A DNA stretch of 64,000 nucleotides from Nonomuraea rubra (GTDB lineage Bacteria; Actinomycetota; Actinomycetes; Streptosporangiales; Streptosporangiaceae). Shown here one piece after another: positions 12,149-19,886 of this stretch. The notes beneath the pieces are model-generated. The model worked only from the letters and a program-made list of their open reading frames with translations, was not told the origin of the DNA and made no database searches. Within the stretch, counting starts at the first letter, position 1; each line of letters opens with the position of its first letter. The stretch lies in contig NZ_JACHMI010000001.1 of the NCBI RefSeq assembly GCF_014207985.1, positions 62,001 through 126,000 of the forward strand, in the 5' to 3' direction. The translations under genes were made by a program, and so were the position numbers.

Positions 12149-13354
12149 ATGCGTCGTCGCGTCAGCGGCGACGGCGGGCACGCCGATCGGCTGCTCGCCG
12201 CCGCCAGGACCTGCTGGGGAGAGAGTCCCGCCGGTGACGGATGCGTCGTGGCGGAGGCGTACGACGAGGACCTGCGCACCGTGGTGCGGACGCTCACCGT
12301 CGCCAAGGCCGTCTGCGGGCTGCTCTCCGCTCGGCTGGCCGTCCTGACCAGGCCCGAGTGGATGCCGCTGGCCCGGGCGTTCGGCGCCGCGCAGGACCCG
12401 CGCCCCGAGCTGCCGCCCGCCGCGCTCGTCACCAGCAAGGCCGAGCGGGCCGTGCCGCGCGACCTCCCCGTCGTGCACGTGCACGGGACGGGGACGCTGC
12501 AGGCGTACGCGCTCTTCCCCGACCAGGGGCCGTGCTCCCTCCAGGACGAGCTGCCCGCCAGGGTCGGCGCCTTCTTCGAGCGGCACGTCTGGCCGCACAG
12601 GGAGCTCATCCGGCCCAGCGCCGAGCGGGTCGCCTGGCGGGCCAGGAACGGCTACCAGCTCCGTACGGACACCGAACGCCGCCAGCTCCGCCACCACGGC
12701 TGCGCCCGGCTCGGCTTCGACGCCGACCGGCCCACGATCGCGGTGCTCGGGCACGCGCCGGCGCGGGACGCGGAGCTCTTCGGGACGACGGCCGAGTTCG
12801 CCGGCGCCGACGAGAGCGCCAACTGGCTCTTCCTCGACCCCGTGCCCGCCGCCGACCATCCCCGCATCCGGTGCGTGGGCGGGGCCCTGTCGACCACCAT
12901 GTTGTGGAGCATGGCGGACGTGGGCGTCGCGTTCGGCGACAGCGACCTGCCCGCCTTCGGCATCCCCGTCATCCAGGCCGGCTGGTCGGAGGGCGGCGCC
13001 TGCGGGGGCGCGCACGTGGCCGGCTCGCCGTACGAGCACCGGCGGCTGCTCGGGGAGGCCATCGCCAAGCATGCCAAGGGCGAGTCCATCCTCGGGCCCG
13101 AGCAGCGTGAACGCGCCCGGCTGTGGTTGTGGCTGCGCCGTTGCGGGGCCGACGTGCCCAGCCAGCTCCTGCCGCACTGGGAGCAGGGGGACGACTACGC
13201 GCGGGCGCTCGCCGTCAACCTGCGGCACGTGGAGCCCGGCGGTGATCCGCTGTACGGGGCCGTCGCGCGGATGTGGGAGCGGCGCGAGCCCCTGCTCACC
13301 CGATTCGACTTCCACGACCCTGCGGCGCTCGGCGCCCTGGGGAGCGCCCGATGA
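12149..13354 (+). CDS. Putative polysaccharide/GT-B-type transferase of unknown specificity
   Basis: 401 residues with no signal peptide or membrane helix. The C-terminal part (DADRPTIAVLGHAP at about 205-218, then LDPVPAADHP, GGALSTTMLWSMADVGVAFGDSDLPAFGIPVIQAG at about 240-290) has the look of the nucleotide-sugar half of GT-B enzymes of the capsule or teichoic-acid type, in which a surveyed glycan strand is followed by a gate-keeping site and a GIPV motif. The first 180 residues are not recognised. ATG 12149 is preferred over ATG 12134 because GGAGGGG lies four bases before it. It stands alone between the divergent PBP gene and an unknown gene. The transferase call is inference; substrate unknown. 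Confidence 0.55.
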   Translation: MRRRVSGDGGHADRLLAAARTCWGESPAGDGCVVAEAYDEDLRTVVRTLTVAKAVCGLLSARLAVLTRPEWMPLARAFGAAQDPRPELPPAALVTSKAERAVPRDLPVVHVHGTGTLQAYALFPDQGPCSLQDELPARVGAFFERHVWPHRELIRPSAERVAWRARNGYQLRTDTERRQLRHHGCARLGFDADRPTIAVLGHAPARDAELFGTTAEFAGADESANWLFLDPVPAADHPRIRCVGGALSTTMLWSMADVGVAFGDSDLPAFGIPVIQAGWSEGGACGGAHVAGSPYEHRRLLGEAIAKHAKGESILGPEQRERARLWLWLRRCGADVPSQLLPHWEQGDDYARALAVNLRHVEPGGDPLYGAVARMWERREPLLTRFDFHDPAALGALGSAR

Positions 13355-13495
13355 CCGGGGCCGAGCTCCGTCCTGTTCGACCTGGCGGGAACGATCCCGG
13401 CGGGTTTGTTCGAATGGCGGGGCCGATCCCCGTCCGCAGCATCCGATGAGCGGCCGCCACGACACGGCCGGACCTATTCCCTCCAGGAGCCTCAC

Positions 13496-14491
13496 ATGAG
13501 CAGCTCAGGATCCGCCACCGACCTGGACCAGGTGATCCTTCCCGCCATCCCGCCCGTGCACCTGACCAGCGGCCAGGTCGCCCCCTTGCAGGTCACCGAC
13601 CGGTTGCAGCGAGGCAGCCAGATCGTGGGCAGGTTCGAGACGTCCGGGCTGGCCGGGTTCAAGGTCTCGGCGCAGGGACGGCCGCTACGGGTACAGGTGT
13701 CCCTGTCGGCGGACGAGCGGTCGGTGAGCGGCTGGCAGAACGGTCATGCCGAGACCCCCACGCAGCCGCGCCTCGTACAGATCCGGTCCCAGGGCCGGCT
13801 GCGCCAGTGCGTGCTGCTGCGCGGCAGGAAGGCACACGCCAGGGTGGCCTTCGACCTGACGCCGGAGGAGATCCCCGACGACGGCCTGATCTGCGTCGAG
13901 GCGCTGGACATCACCGAGGGCGACGGCGTCTGCGACGCGGTGCGCCAGGCCGTGTCCGGGCGCGTCGCACCCGACGGCGTGGCCGGGATCCGGCTGGACA
14001 AGGTCGTGTTCGAGGAGCCGCCGCCGGTGGACTACGACCCGGACACGCTCGACGGGTTCCGCTGCGAGCTGTACTCGCTGATCAGCGCGGGCGGGCTGGC
14101 CAACGTCAACCGGCAGGGCGTACGGGCGCTGCGGTCCGGCATGTTCGTGGTGAACCCGGTGCTGAAGGACCGGTTCGGGTCGAGCGGGCGCATCACGCTG
14201 CGGCTCGGCACCAGGGCGGAGGCGGTGAGCATGATCCCCGCGACGTGGCGGCGGGTCAACAGCGAGCTGCGCTGGCTCCGGCACGCCACCAGGAAGCTGC
14301 TGCACTCGGCGGCGCCGTCCGTGGAGCGGATCCTCAGCTTCAGGGACGGGGATCTGGGGGCGCCCGAGCAGACGGTGCGCGGGAACGTGACCGAGCTGGA
14401 GCTGGCCAGCCCGGCCGGCTCGCCGCTGCTGGTGATCCTCGGCCCGTGCCCGGACGCGGTGCCCACCCTGGAGTCGGGCACCGCCCACTAG
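13496..14491 (+). CDS. Conserved-looking hypothetical protein
   Basis: 331 residues, not recognised. The start ATG 13496 (MSSSGSATD) follows CCAGGAG. No signal peptide or membrane segment is visible. The sequence alternates short charged helices and beta-type strands (QVSLSADERSV, RLVQIRSQGRLRQCVLLRG, GRITLRLGTRAEAVSMIP) with a hydrophilic VDYDPDTLDGFRCELYSL region, suggesting a soluble multi-domain cytoplasmic protein. It lies 141 bases after the transferase-like gene and 73 bases before the MarR gene on the same strand, so it could belong to either transcript. Codon use matches the neighbours, so this is a real coding gene rather than a chance frame. Confidence 0.75.
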   Translation: MSSSGSATDLDQVILPAIPPVHLTSGQVAPLQVTDRLQRGSQIVGRFETSGLAGFKVSAQGRPLRVQVSLSADERSVSGWQNGHAETPTQPRLVQIRSQGRLRQCVLLRGRKAHARVAFDLTPEEIPDDGLICVEALDITEGDGVCDAVRQAVSGRVAPDGVAGIRLDKVVFEEPPPVDYDPDTLDGFRCELYSLISAGGLANVNRQGVRALRSGMFVVNPVLKDRFGSSGRITLRLGTRAEAVSMIPATWRRVNSELRWLRHATRKLLHSAAPSVERILSFRDGDLGAPEQTVRGNVTELELASPAGSPLLVILGPCPDAVPTLESGTAH

Positions 14492-14564
14492 AATCCCGGC
14501 CTCGCATGCCCGGGCGCCGGCGGCGGCCGGGGGGTGGCGGAAGTGACGGCTAAGATGCGAGGTC

Positions 14565-15104
14565 ATGGGCGACGCCATCGACAGGATCATCGAGCAGTGG
14601 CGGCGTGAGCGGCCCGACCTCGACCTGTCGGCCATGGGGGTCTTCGGCAGGCTCGCCCAGGTCACGCGGTTGATGGTGCCCCAGGTGGACCAGGTCTTCA
14701 CCAAGCGCGGGCTGCGGCAGGGCGAGTTCGACGTGCTGGCCGCGCTGCGCAGGGCGGGGGCGCCGTACACGCTGATCCCGTCCGAGCTGTCGGACGTGCT
14801 GATGATGTCGCGCGCGGGCATGACCAACCGGCTCGACCGGCTGGAGGCCGCCGGCCTGGTCGAGCGCAGCCTCGACCCGGCCGACCGGCGCAGCTTCCGG
14901 GTCAAGCTGACCGAGGAGGGCCTGCGGGTCATCGACGACGCGCTCACCGAGCACGCCGCCAACCTCGCCCGCCTGGCCTCCCCGCTCACCCCCGAGGACG
15001 TCGAAACGCTCTCCGAGCTCATGCGCAAGCTGGTCAACGGTCCTCTTGGTAATCGCGGGGACGGCGGTGCCCAATGGACCCGGAAAAATGGCGATCACCT
15101 GTGA
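14565..15104 (+). CDS. MarR-family transcriptional regulator
   Basis: 179 residues with a winged-helix MarR core (about 45-140). The recognition helix is SELSDVLMMSRAGMTNRLDRLE and the wing is ERSLDPADRRSFRVKLTEEG. MarR proteins are dimeric repressors that respond to small phenolic or oxidant ligands; no ligand can be read here. The final 30 bases overlap the start of the STAS gene, so the two are coexpressed. No clear palindromic operator was seen in the 73 bases upstream. Confidence 0.88.
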   Translation: MGDAIDRIIEQWRRERPDLDLSAMGVFGRLAQVTRLMVPQVDQVFTKRGLRQGEFDVLAALRRAGAPYTLIPSELSDVLMMSRAGMTNRLDRLEAAGLVERSLDPADRRSFRVKLTEEGLRVIDDALTEHAANLARLASPLTPEDVETLSELMRKLVNGPLGNRGDGGAQWTRKNGDHL

Positions 15105-15580
15105 TAACGCCGCTCACCGGGCAGTTGATTCGTGTGGGCACGAGCGATTTGCGAATCGAGACGACCCGGCATCTGCACTGCACGGTCATGCGCGCCAGCG
15201 GCGTGCTCGACCACGCGGGGCGCGTCCGGTTCAGTGCCCGCATCAACTCCGTGTGGGACTGGTCGCCCGGGCCCACCCTCGTGCTCGACCTGGCCGACCT
15301 CGACTTCTACGACTCGTCGGTCATCGGGGTGCTGGCGATGGCGATGCAGCGGATGGCCGAGGAGGGCAGCGGCCGGATCTTCGTCGTCCGCCCCTCCGAC
15401 CACCTGCTGTCGGTGCTGAGGCTGACGGACCTGCTCCCGCACGTCGAGCTGCGGGACAGCGTCGAGCAGACGGTGGCGGAGCTGATGCTGCAGTCGGGGG
15501 ATCCCGGGATCGCCGAGCGCTCCACGATCCCACGCTCGCCGATCATCTCGCGCTTGAACGTACGGCGCGATCACGGCTGA
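15074..15580 (+). CDS. STAS-domain anti-sigma factor antagonist
   Basis: 168 residues. A STAS fold (about 20-125) with the phospho-acceptor segment LDLADLDFYDSSVIGVLAMA; the Ser pair in DSS is the usual site phosphorylated by an RsbW-type kinase. Such proteins bind and neutralise an anti-sigma factor in stress partner-switching. No RsbW kinase or sigma-B gene is adjacent. Its coding start overlaps the MarR gene by 31 bases if ATG 15074 is used; GTG 15101 is an alternative that would give a GTGA overlap with the MarR stop. Confidence 0.8.
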   Translation: MDPEKWRSPVITPLTGQLIRVGTSDLRIETTRHLHCTVMRASGVLDHAGRVRFSARINSVWDWSPGPTLVLDLADLDFYDSSVIGVLAMAMQRMAEEGSGRIFVVRPSDHLLSVLRLTDLLPHVELRDSVEQTVAELMLQSGDPGIAERSTIPRSPIISRLNVRRDHG

Positions 15581-15666
15581 ACCCGTACGCGACGGCCGTG
15601 CCCATCACACAAGCGATCAGGCCGCTGCACAGGCCGTGACCCGGCACGGGAGGCCGCTGCGCCGGT

Positions 15667-15705
15667 GTGGCCGGCCGCGCGTTCGTGCGCGGGGCGGCCG
15701 GCCAC
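15667..15705. terminator. Hairpin between the convergent STAS and oxidoreductase genes
   Basis: An 11-bp perfect outer stem (15667-15677 with 15695-15705) encloses a second small GCGC stem. It lies between two converging genes and probably terminates both. Confidence 0.5.
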
Positions 15706-15718
15706 GTCCGGTCGTGCG

Positions 15719-17125
15719 TTACAGCCCGTAGGCCTCCAGCAGGCGGAGCCAGATCTCGCTCACCGTCGGGAACGACGGCACCGCGTGCCAGAGCCGGTCG
15801 AGCGGCACCTCGGCGGTCACCGCGATCGTGGCCGCGTGCAGCAGCTCCGCCGCACCAGGGCTCGCGAACGTGACGCCGAGCAGCACCTTCCTGTCCTCGT
15901 CCACGACGGCCCTGGCCTTGCCCCGGTAGCCGTCACCCAGCAGGTACGCCCCGGTGACCGCCCCCATGTCGTAGTCCACGACCCGTACCCGGAAGCCGTC
16001 GGCGCGCGCCGCCTCCTCCGTCCGGCCGACCGCGCAGATCTGCGGGTCGGTGAAGACGACCTGGGGCGCGCCGTAGCCGCCGGCGAGATCCCGCATCGCG
16101 GGCAGCTCGTCGCCCCGCGCCCGCGCGGCGATCACGTCGCCGCAGACCCTGGCCTGGTACTTGCCCATGTGCGTCAGCAGCGCCCGCCCGTTGACGTCGC
16201 CCACGGCGTACAGCCAGCCGCCCTCGACCCCGGTGGCCCGCAGGCTGTCGTCCACCTCGACCGGCTTGTCCTCCGGCAGGCCCACCGAGGCGAGCCCGAG
16301 GTTGCGGGTCGCGGGGTGGCGGCCGGTCGCCACCAGCAGCTCGTCGGCCTCCAGCGGCGGGCCCTCCGGCAGGTGGACGGTGACCTTCCCGCCGGGCTCG
16401 GGGCGCTCGACCCTGGCGACGTCGGTGTTGGTGCGAACGTCGATGCCCGCCTCGGCGAACGACTCGGCGAGCAGCTCCCCCGCGAACGGCTCCATGCGGT
16501 TGAGCAGCCGGCCGCCGCGTACCAGCACCGTGGTCTGCCGCGCGCCCAGCCCGTGCATGGCCTGCGCCATCTCACAGGCGACCACGCCGCCCCCGATCAC
16601 GACCAGCCGCTCGGGGATCGCGGTCGCCGCCGTCACCTCGTGGCTGGTCCAGGGGGACGCCTCGGCCAGGCCGGGCGTGCGCGGGATGGCGGCGGTGCTG
16701 CCCGTGGCCAGCACCACGGCCTGGCGGGCCGTCAGGACGCGCTCCTCGCCGGTCTCCGTCGTCACGCGTACGCGCTTGGGGCCGTCGAGCCGGCCGCGGC
16801 CGCGTACGAACTCGGCGGGAACGCTCTCGACCCAGCGCACCTGACCTGCGTCATCGTAGCCGGACACGGCCTCGTCGCGTCTGGCCAGCACCTTGGCCGC
16901 GTCGATCGGCCCGAGCGAGAGGCCGGGCACCCGCGACACCTCGGCCGCCAGGTCGATCGGCCGCAGCAGCGCCTTGCTCGGCACGCACGCCCAGTAGGAG
17001 CACTCGCCACCGGCCAGCCGCTCCTCGACGATCGCCGCCGTGAGGCCGCCCCGCACGGCCCGGTCCACGACGTTCTCACCGGCGGGCCCCGCCCCGATCA
17101 CGATGACATCGAACTCGTCAGCCAC
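15719..17125 (-). CDS. FAD-dependent pyridine nucleotide-disulfide oxidoreductase
   Basis: 468 residues of the dihydrolipoamide dehydrogenase/mycothione reductase class. It has an N-terminal FAD Rossmann motif (VIVIGAGPAGENV), the redox disulfide GGECSYWACVPSK (Cys-X4-Cys), a second NAD(P) motif (VVIGGGVVACEMA), YAVGDVNG, and a C-terminal dimer domain with the catalytic region HAVPSFPTVSEIW. It reduces a disulfide substrate with NAD(P)H; the substrate cannot be told from sequence. The redox motif CSYWAC replaces the usual CLNVGC. GTG 17125 was chosen because GGAGG lies five bases before it; GTG 17137 is possible. Monocistronic by position. Confidence 0.88.
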   Translation of the reverse strand: MADEFDVIVIGAGPAGENVVDRAVRGGLTAAIVEERLAGGECSYWACVPSKALLRPIDLAAEVSRVPGLSLGPIDAAKVLARRDEAVSGYDDAGQVRWVESVPAEFVRGRGRLDGPKRVRVTTETGEERVLTARQAVVLATGSTAAIPRTPGLAEASPWTSHEVTAATAIPERLVVIGGGVVACEMAQAMHGLGARQTTVLVRGGRLLNRMEPFAGELLAESFAEAGIDVRTNTDVARVERPEPGGKVTVHLPEGPPLEADELLVATGRHPATRNLGLASVGLPEDKPVEVDDSLRATGVEGGWLYAVGDVNGRALLTHMGKYQARVCGDVIAARARGDELPAMRDLAGGYGAPQVVFTDPQICAVGRTEEAARADGFRVRVVDYDMGAVTGAYLLGDGYRGKARAVVDEDRKVLLGVTFASPGAAELLHAATIAVTAEVPLDRLWHAVPSFPTVSEIWLRLLEAYGL

Positions 17126-17333
17126 CCCTGCCTCCACAAGACTCGTTCGGTTATGGAGGAAATGCTTTCACGCGCGGTCGCCGGTCTGCGAACGTCCCCC
17201 AGGCCGGTGCGTCGGCCCGAGCCGGCCGGGAGCCGTGAGAGTCCTTTCATCTCGACCTCATCGTGGTCCAACGGCCCCCCGACAACCTGAGTCCAGCCGC
17301 GGAAATCCCGCGACCGGCTTCTAGGAGGAGCAC

Positions 17334-17909
17334 ATGGCTCAGGCATTAAGGCGAGCGCTGCTCGCCCTGGCGATCGCACTCGGGCTGGGCGCCGCCGCCA
17401 CACTCGTCACGACGACCGGGGCGTACGCGGTCACTCTGACGAGCATCCAGACGACGGCCGACGATGACGACGATGACGGTGGCGGCAACGACGATGACGA
17501 CGACGCACCCCGGGGCGGGGTGGACACGGGCGCGGGCGGGTCGGCCGCGCGGGACGATGATGACGACGACGACGGTGCTCCCCGAGGCGGGGTGGACACC
17601 GGCGTCGGCGGTTCGGTCGCGCGAGACGACGACGATGACGACGATGACGGCGCGCCGCGTGGTGGCGTCGACACCGGCATGGGCGGGACTGCCGGCAAGG
17701 GAGCCGTCGAAGACAGCACCAGTCTGACCGAGTCCACGCAGACCGGCTTGGACGCGGTCAACGTCAGCAACTCGCGGGCAGGTGAATCCGCCGGCAGTGA
17801 GGCCGGCGACAGCGGGTCGGTGCCTCTGGTGCCGCTGAGCCTGGCGGGCGCCGCCCTGCTGGGAGTCGGCGCGTACTGGTTGCGGCGCACGTTCTTCGCG
17901 AGCAGCTGA
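17334..17909 (+). CDS. Secreted Asp-rich repeat protein with C-terminal membrane anchor
   Basis: 191 residues. A signal peptide (about 1-32) is followed by three repeats (residues 43-122), each a run of 5-8 Asp plus APRGGVDTGxGG. A Ser/Thr-rich linker, a hydrophobic segment (about 164-184) and a basic RR near the end then follow, as in sortase substrates. No LPxTG or LAxTG motif is present before the hydrophobic segment (GSVPLVPLSLAG is there instead), though VDTG recurs in each repeat. Asp runs suggest calcium binding. The next gene, two bases after the stop, encodes a sortase. AGGAGGAG precedes ATG 17334 at ideal spacing. Function unknown; envelope-exposed is a fair inference. Confidence 0.85.
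   Translation: MAQALRRALLALAIALGLGAAATLVTTTGAYAVTLTSIQTTADDDDDDGGGNDDDDDAPRGGVDTGAGGSAARDDDDDDDGAPRGGVDTGVGGSVARDDDDDDDDGAPRGGVDTGMGGTAGKGAVEDSTSLTESTQTGLDAVNVSNSRAGESAGSEAGDSGSVPLVPLSLAGAALLGVGAYWLRRTFFASS
17460..17699 (+). repeat. Asp-run tandem repeats (three units)
   Basis: In-frame repeats coding for poly-Asp followed by APRGGVDTGxGGS. Units span roughly 24-31 codons and differ in Asp number (6+5, 7, 8), as expected of slippage-prone GACGAT/GAC tracts. Confidence 0.9.
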
Positions 17910-17911
17910 GC

Positions 17912-18619
17912 ATGCGCACCAAGCTGGCGGCCGTGTCGTGCCTCATGGTCACGGCCACCGCCTGCGCCACCGGCAACGCCACCACCGCCACCCAGCCGGA
18001 GGCGGCGTCCGCCCCGAGCGGCTCCTTCCACGGGAGTGCCGGTGTCCCGGGTGGCCGAGATCAAGTGGGTGCGGGAGTTGCGAGCCGTGCAGGTTTCGAG
18101 GGCGTTGGGGCGGCGGGCGGTGCAGGTTACGGGGGTGCCGGTGCCGCGAGCCGGGCGTGGTCGGCCGGTGGCAGTGCCGGGGACGTGGCGGACCCTGTGC
18201 GGTTGCGGATCCCGGCGATCAGGCTGTCCACCCGCGTGATCCCGCTGCGACTCGACGCCAAGGGCCACCTGGTCGCTCCCACCAGGTTCGACCGGGTGGG
18301 GTGGAACAGGTCGGGCCCGGAGCCCGGCGAGAAGGGGGTCGCCGTGATCGCCGGTCACGTCGACTCCGCGACCGGGCCGGCGGTCTTCTACCGCCTGCGC
18401 CAGCTACGCAAGGGTGACCGCATCCACGTGGACCGCGCCGACGGCAGCACGGTCACGTTCACGGTCGGCCGCCTGGCCCGCTATCCCAAGAGCCGCATCC
18501 CGGACAAGGAGGTCTACGGTCCCGCTCCGGGGGCTCAGCTCCGGCTGATCACCTGCGGCGGCACGTTCGACCGCACCCGCCGCAGCTACCGCGACAACGT
18601 CATCGTGTTCGCCCGTTGA
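17912..18619 (+). CDS. Class E/F sortase
   Basis: 235 residues. An N-terminal signal segment with a cysteine (TACATG) is followed by a Gly/Ala-rich linker and a sortase barrel (about 95-235). Catalytic residues are visible: His149 (AGHVDSATG), Cys215 (LITCGG) and an Arg near SYRDNVIVF. Sortases join a cut sorting signal to the cell wall; class F-type enzymes in actinomycetes are often single-gene housekeeping or accessory copies. It starts two bases after the Asp-rich protein, so the two form a substrate-enzyme style pair, though the canonical sorting motif is absent there. A near-lipobox exists but lacks the usual Leu, so lipidation is doubtful. Confidence 0.85.
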   Translation: MRTKLAAVSCLMVTATACATGNATTATQPEAASAPSGSFHGSAGVPGGRDQVGAGVASRAGFEGVGAAGGAGYGGAGAASRAWSAGGSAGDVADPVRLRIPAIRLSTRVIPLRLDAKGHLVAPTRFDRVGWNRSGPEPGEKGVAVIAGHVDSATGPAVFYRLRQLRKGDRIHVDRADGSTVTFTVGRLARYPKSRIPDKEVYGPAPGAQLRLITCGGTFDRTRRSYRDNVIVFAR

Positions 18620-18636
18620 GGTGACATCGCGGGGCC

Positions 18637-18668
18637 GTGCCGCCGAGGAGACACCTCCCCGGCGGCAC
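18637..18668 (+). terminator. Hairpin after the sortase gene
   Basis: A 9-bp outer stem (18637-18645 with 18660-18668) continues into an inner AGGAG/CTCC stem with an ACAC loop. It lies 18 bases past the sortase stop. Confidence 0.6.
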
Positions 18669-18678
18669 AGCCATGCCC

Positions 18679-18748
18679 GCGTTCGCCGTCACGTACGACG
18701 GCCGTCGCAGGTCGCATTCGCCGTCACGTACCGCCGGCGTCGCAGTCC
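18679..18748. repeat. Imperfect 35-bp tandem direct repeat upstream of the sialidase gene
   Basis: Two copies, 18679-18713 and 18714-18748, share TTCGCCGTCACGTAC and a CGTCGCAG end with several mismatches between. They fill most of the gap between the sortase terminator and the sialidase start. They may be a duplicated regulator site or a neutral duplication. Confidence 0.6.
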
Positions 18749-18776
18749 GTTAACCCGCGCGCCGTAGCGTGCCCGC

Positions 18777-19886
18777 ATGGCGGATGACTACCCCACCTCG
18801 GTCCCGTACCGGCAGTCGACCGACGGCTACCACACCTACCGGATCCCCGCGGCGGTGGTGACCCGGGCAGGGACGGTGCTGGCGTTCGCGGAGGGGCGGC
18901 GGGGATCGGCGTCCGACTCCGGGCACATCGACCTGGTGCTGAGACGATCGTCCGACGGCGGCCGCACGTGGGGCGAGCTGCAGGTGGTGGCGACGGAGCC
19001 GCGGCGGGGTACGGCCGGGAACCCGGCGCCGGTGGTGCTGGACGACGGCCGGATCCTGCTGGTCTTCGTACGGCAGGGCCCCTCGGCCACCGAGGAGAAG
19101 ATCAGGCGCGGCCAGGTCTCGGCGGCCGACGGGCGGCGGGTGTTCGTCCAGGTCAGCGAGGACGACGGGGTCACCTGGTCGGAGGCCAGGGAGATCACGC
19201 AGGGCACGAAGCGGCCCGAGTGGCGGTGGTACGCGACCACGCCGGGCCACGCGCTCGTGTTGCGCCAGGGCAAGCACGCGGGCCGCGTCGTCGTTCCCGC
19301 CAACCACTCGCTGCCGCCCAGCGGGCAGGACAACGGGACCGAGGGCAAGTACAACGGGGGCCACTCGCTGCTGAGCGACGACAGCGGGCAGACCTGGCGG
19401 ATCGGGTACGTGGACGACAACCCCGACGGGTACGTCAACGTGAACGAGACCACCGGCACCGAGCTGCCCGGCGGCCGGATCTACGTCAACACCCGCACCG
19501 ACTCCACCGCCCCCGGCACGAGGGCCGACGCCTACTCCGCCGATGGCGGGCAGACGCTGGAGCTGCCGTTCCGGCCGCAGGCGGGGCTGGCAGGGCCGGT
19601 GGTGGAGGGCAGCGTGTTGTGGTGCGAGTCGCCGGAGGTGCTGCTGTTCTCGGGCCCGGCGGCGCCCGACGCGCGGGCGCTGATGACCGTGCGCGCCAGC
19701 CACGACCACGGCGTGACCTGGCGGGCCGTGCACACGGTGTCCGGGCTGCCCGCCGCCTACTCCGACCTGGTGCGGGTGGACGGCGACACGGTGGGCCTGC
19801 TGTTCGAGACGGGGAACTTCGGCCCGTACGAGAGCATCGCCTTCCGCCGCATCCCCGTCTCGGAGCTGGCCGCGCCGCCTGCCTAG
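18777..19886 (+). CDS. GH33-type exo-sialidase-like protein
   Basis: 369 residues, six-bladed BNR propeller. Marks are the YRIPAAVV motif near the N-terminus and Asp-box repeats SSDGGRTW, SEDDGVTW, SDDSGQTW and SHDHGVTW. Such enzymes hydrolyse terminal sialic acids or related sugars. There is no signal peptide, so it may act inside the cell on imported glycans or leave by another route. Its stop overlaps the stop of the convergent CheR-like gene: both use the same CTAG. Substrate is not predicted with confidence. Confidence 0.85.
   Translation: MADDYPTSVPYRQSTDGYHTYRIPAAVVTRAGTVLAFAEGRRGSASDSGHIDLVLRRSSDGGRTWGELQVVATEPRRGTAGNPAPVVLDDGRILLVFVRQGPSATEEKIRRGQVSAADGRRVFVQVSEDDGVTWSEAREITQGTKRPEWRWYATTPGHALVLRQGKHAGRVVVPANHSLPPSGQDNGTEGKYNGGHSLLSDDSGQTWRIGYVDDNPDGYVNVNETTGTELPGGRIYVNTRTDSTAPGTRADAYSADGGQTLELPFRPQAGLAGPVVEGSVLWCESPEVLLFSGPAAPDARALMTVRASHDHGVTWRAVHTVSGLPAAYSDLVRVDGDTVGLLFETGNFGPYESIAFRRIPVSELAAPPA

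Noticed and set aside
10405..12609. A 734-codon open frame on the minus strand over and beyond the PBP gene.
   Set aside because: It is out of frame with the PBP catalytic motifs; the true gene is in the other minus frame.
13340..13350. GGGAGCGCCC resembling a CelR half-site.
   Set aside because: It is inside a coding region, imperfect, and unrelated to a promoter.
17912..18000. Lipobox at the sortase N-terminus.
   Set aside because: The residues before Cys (ATAC) lack the usual Leu; evidence for lipidation is weak.
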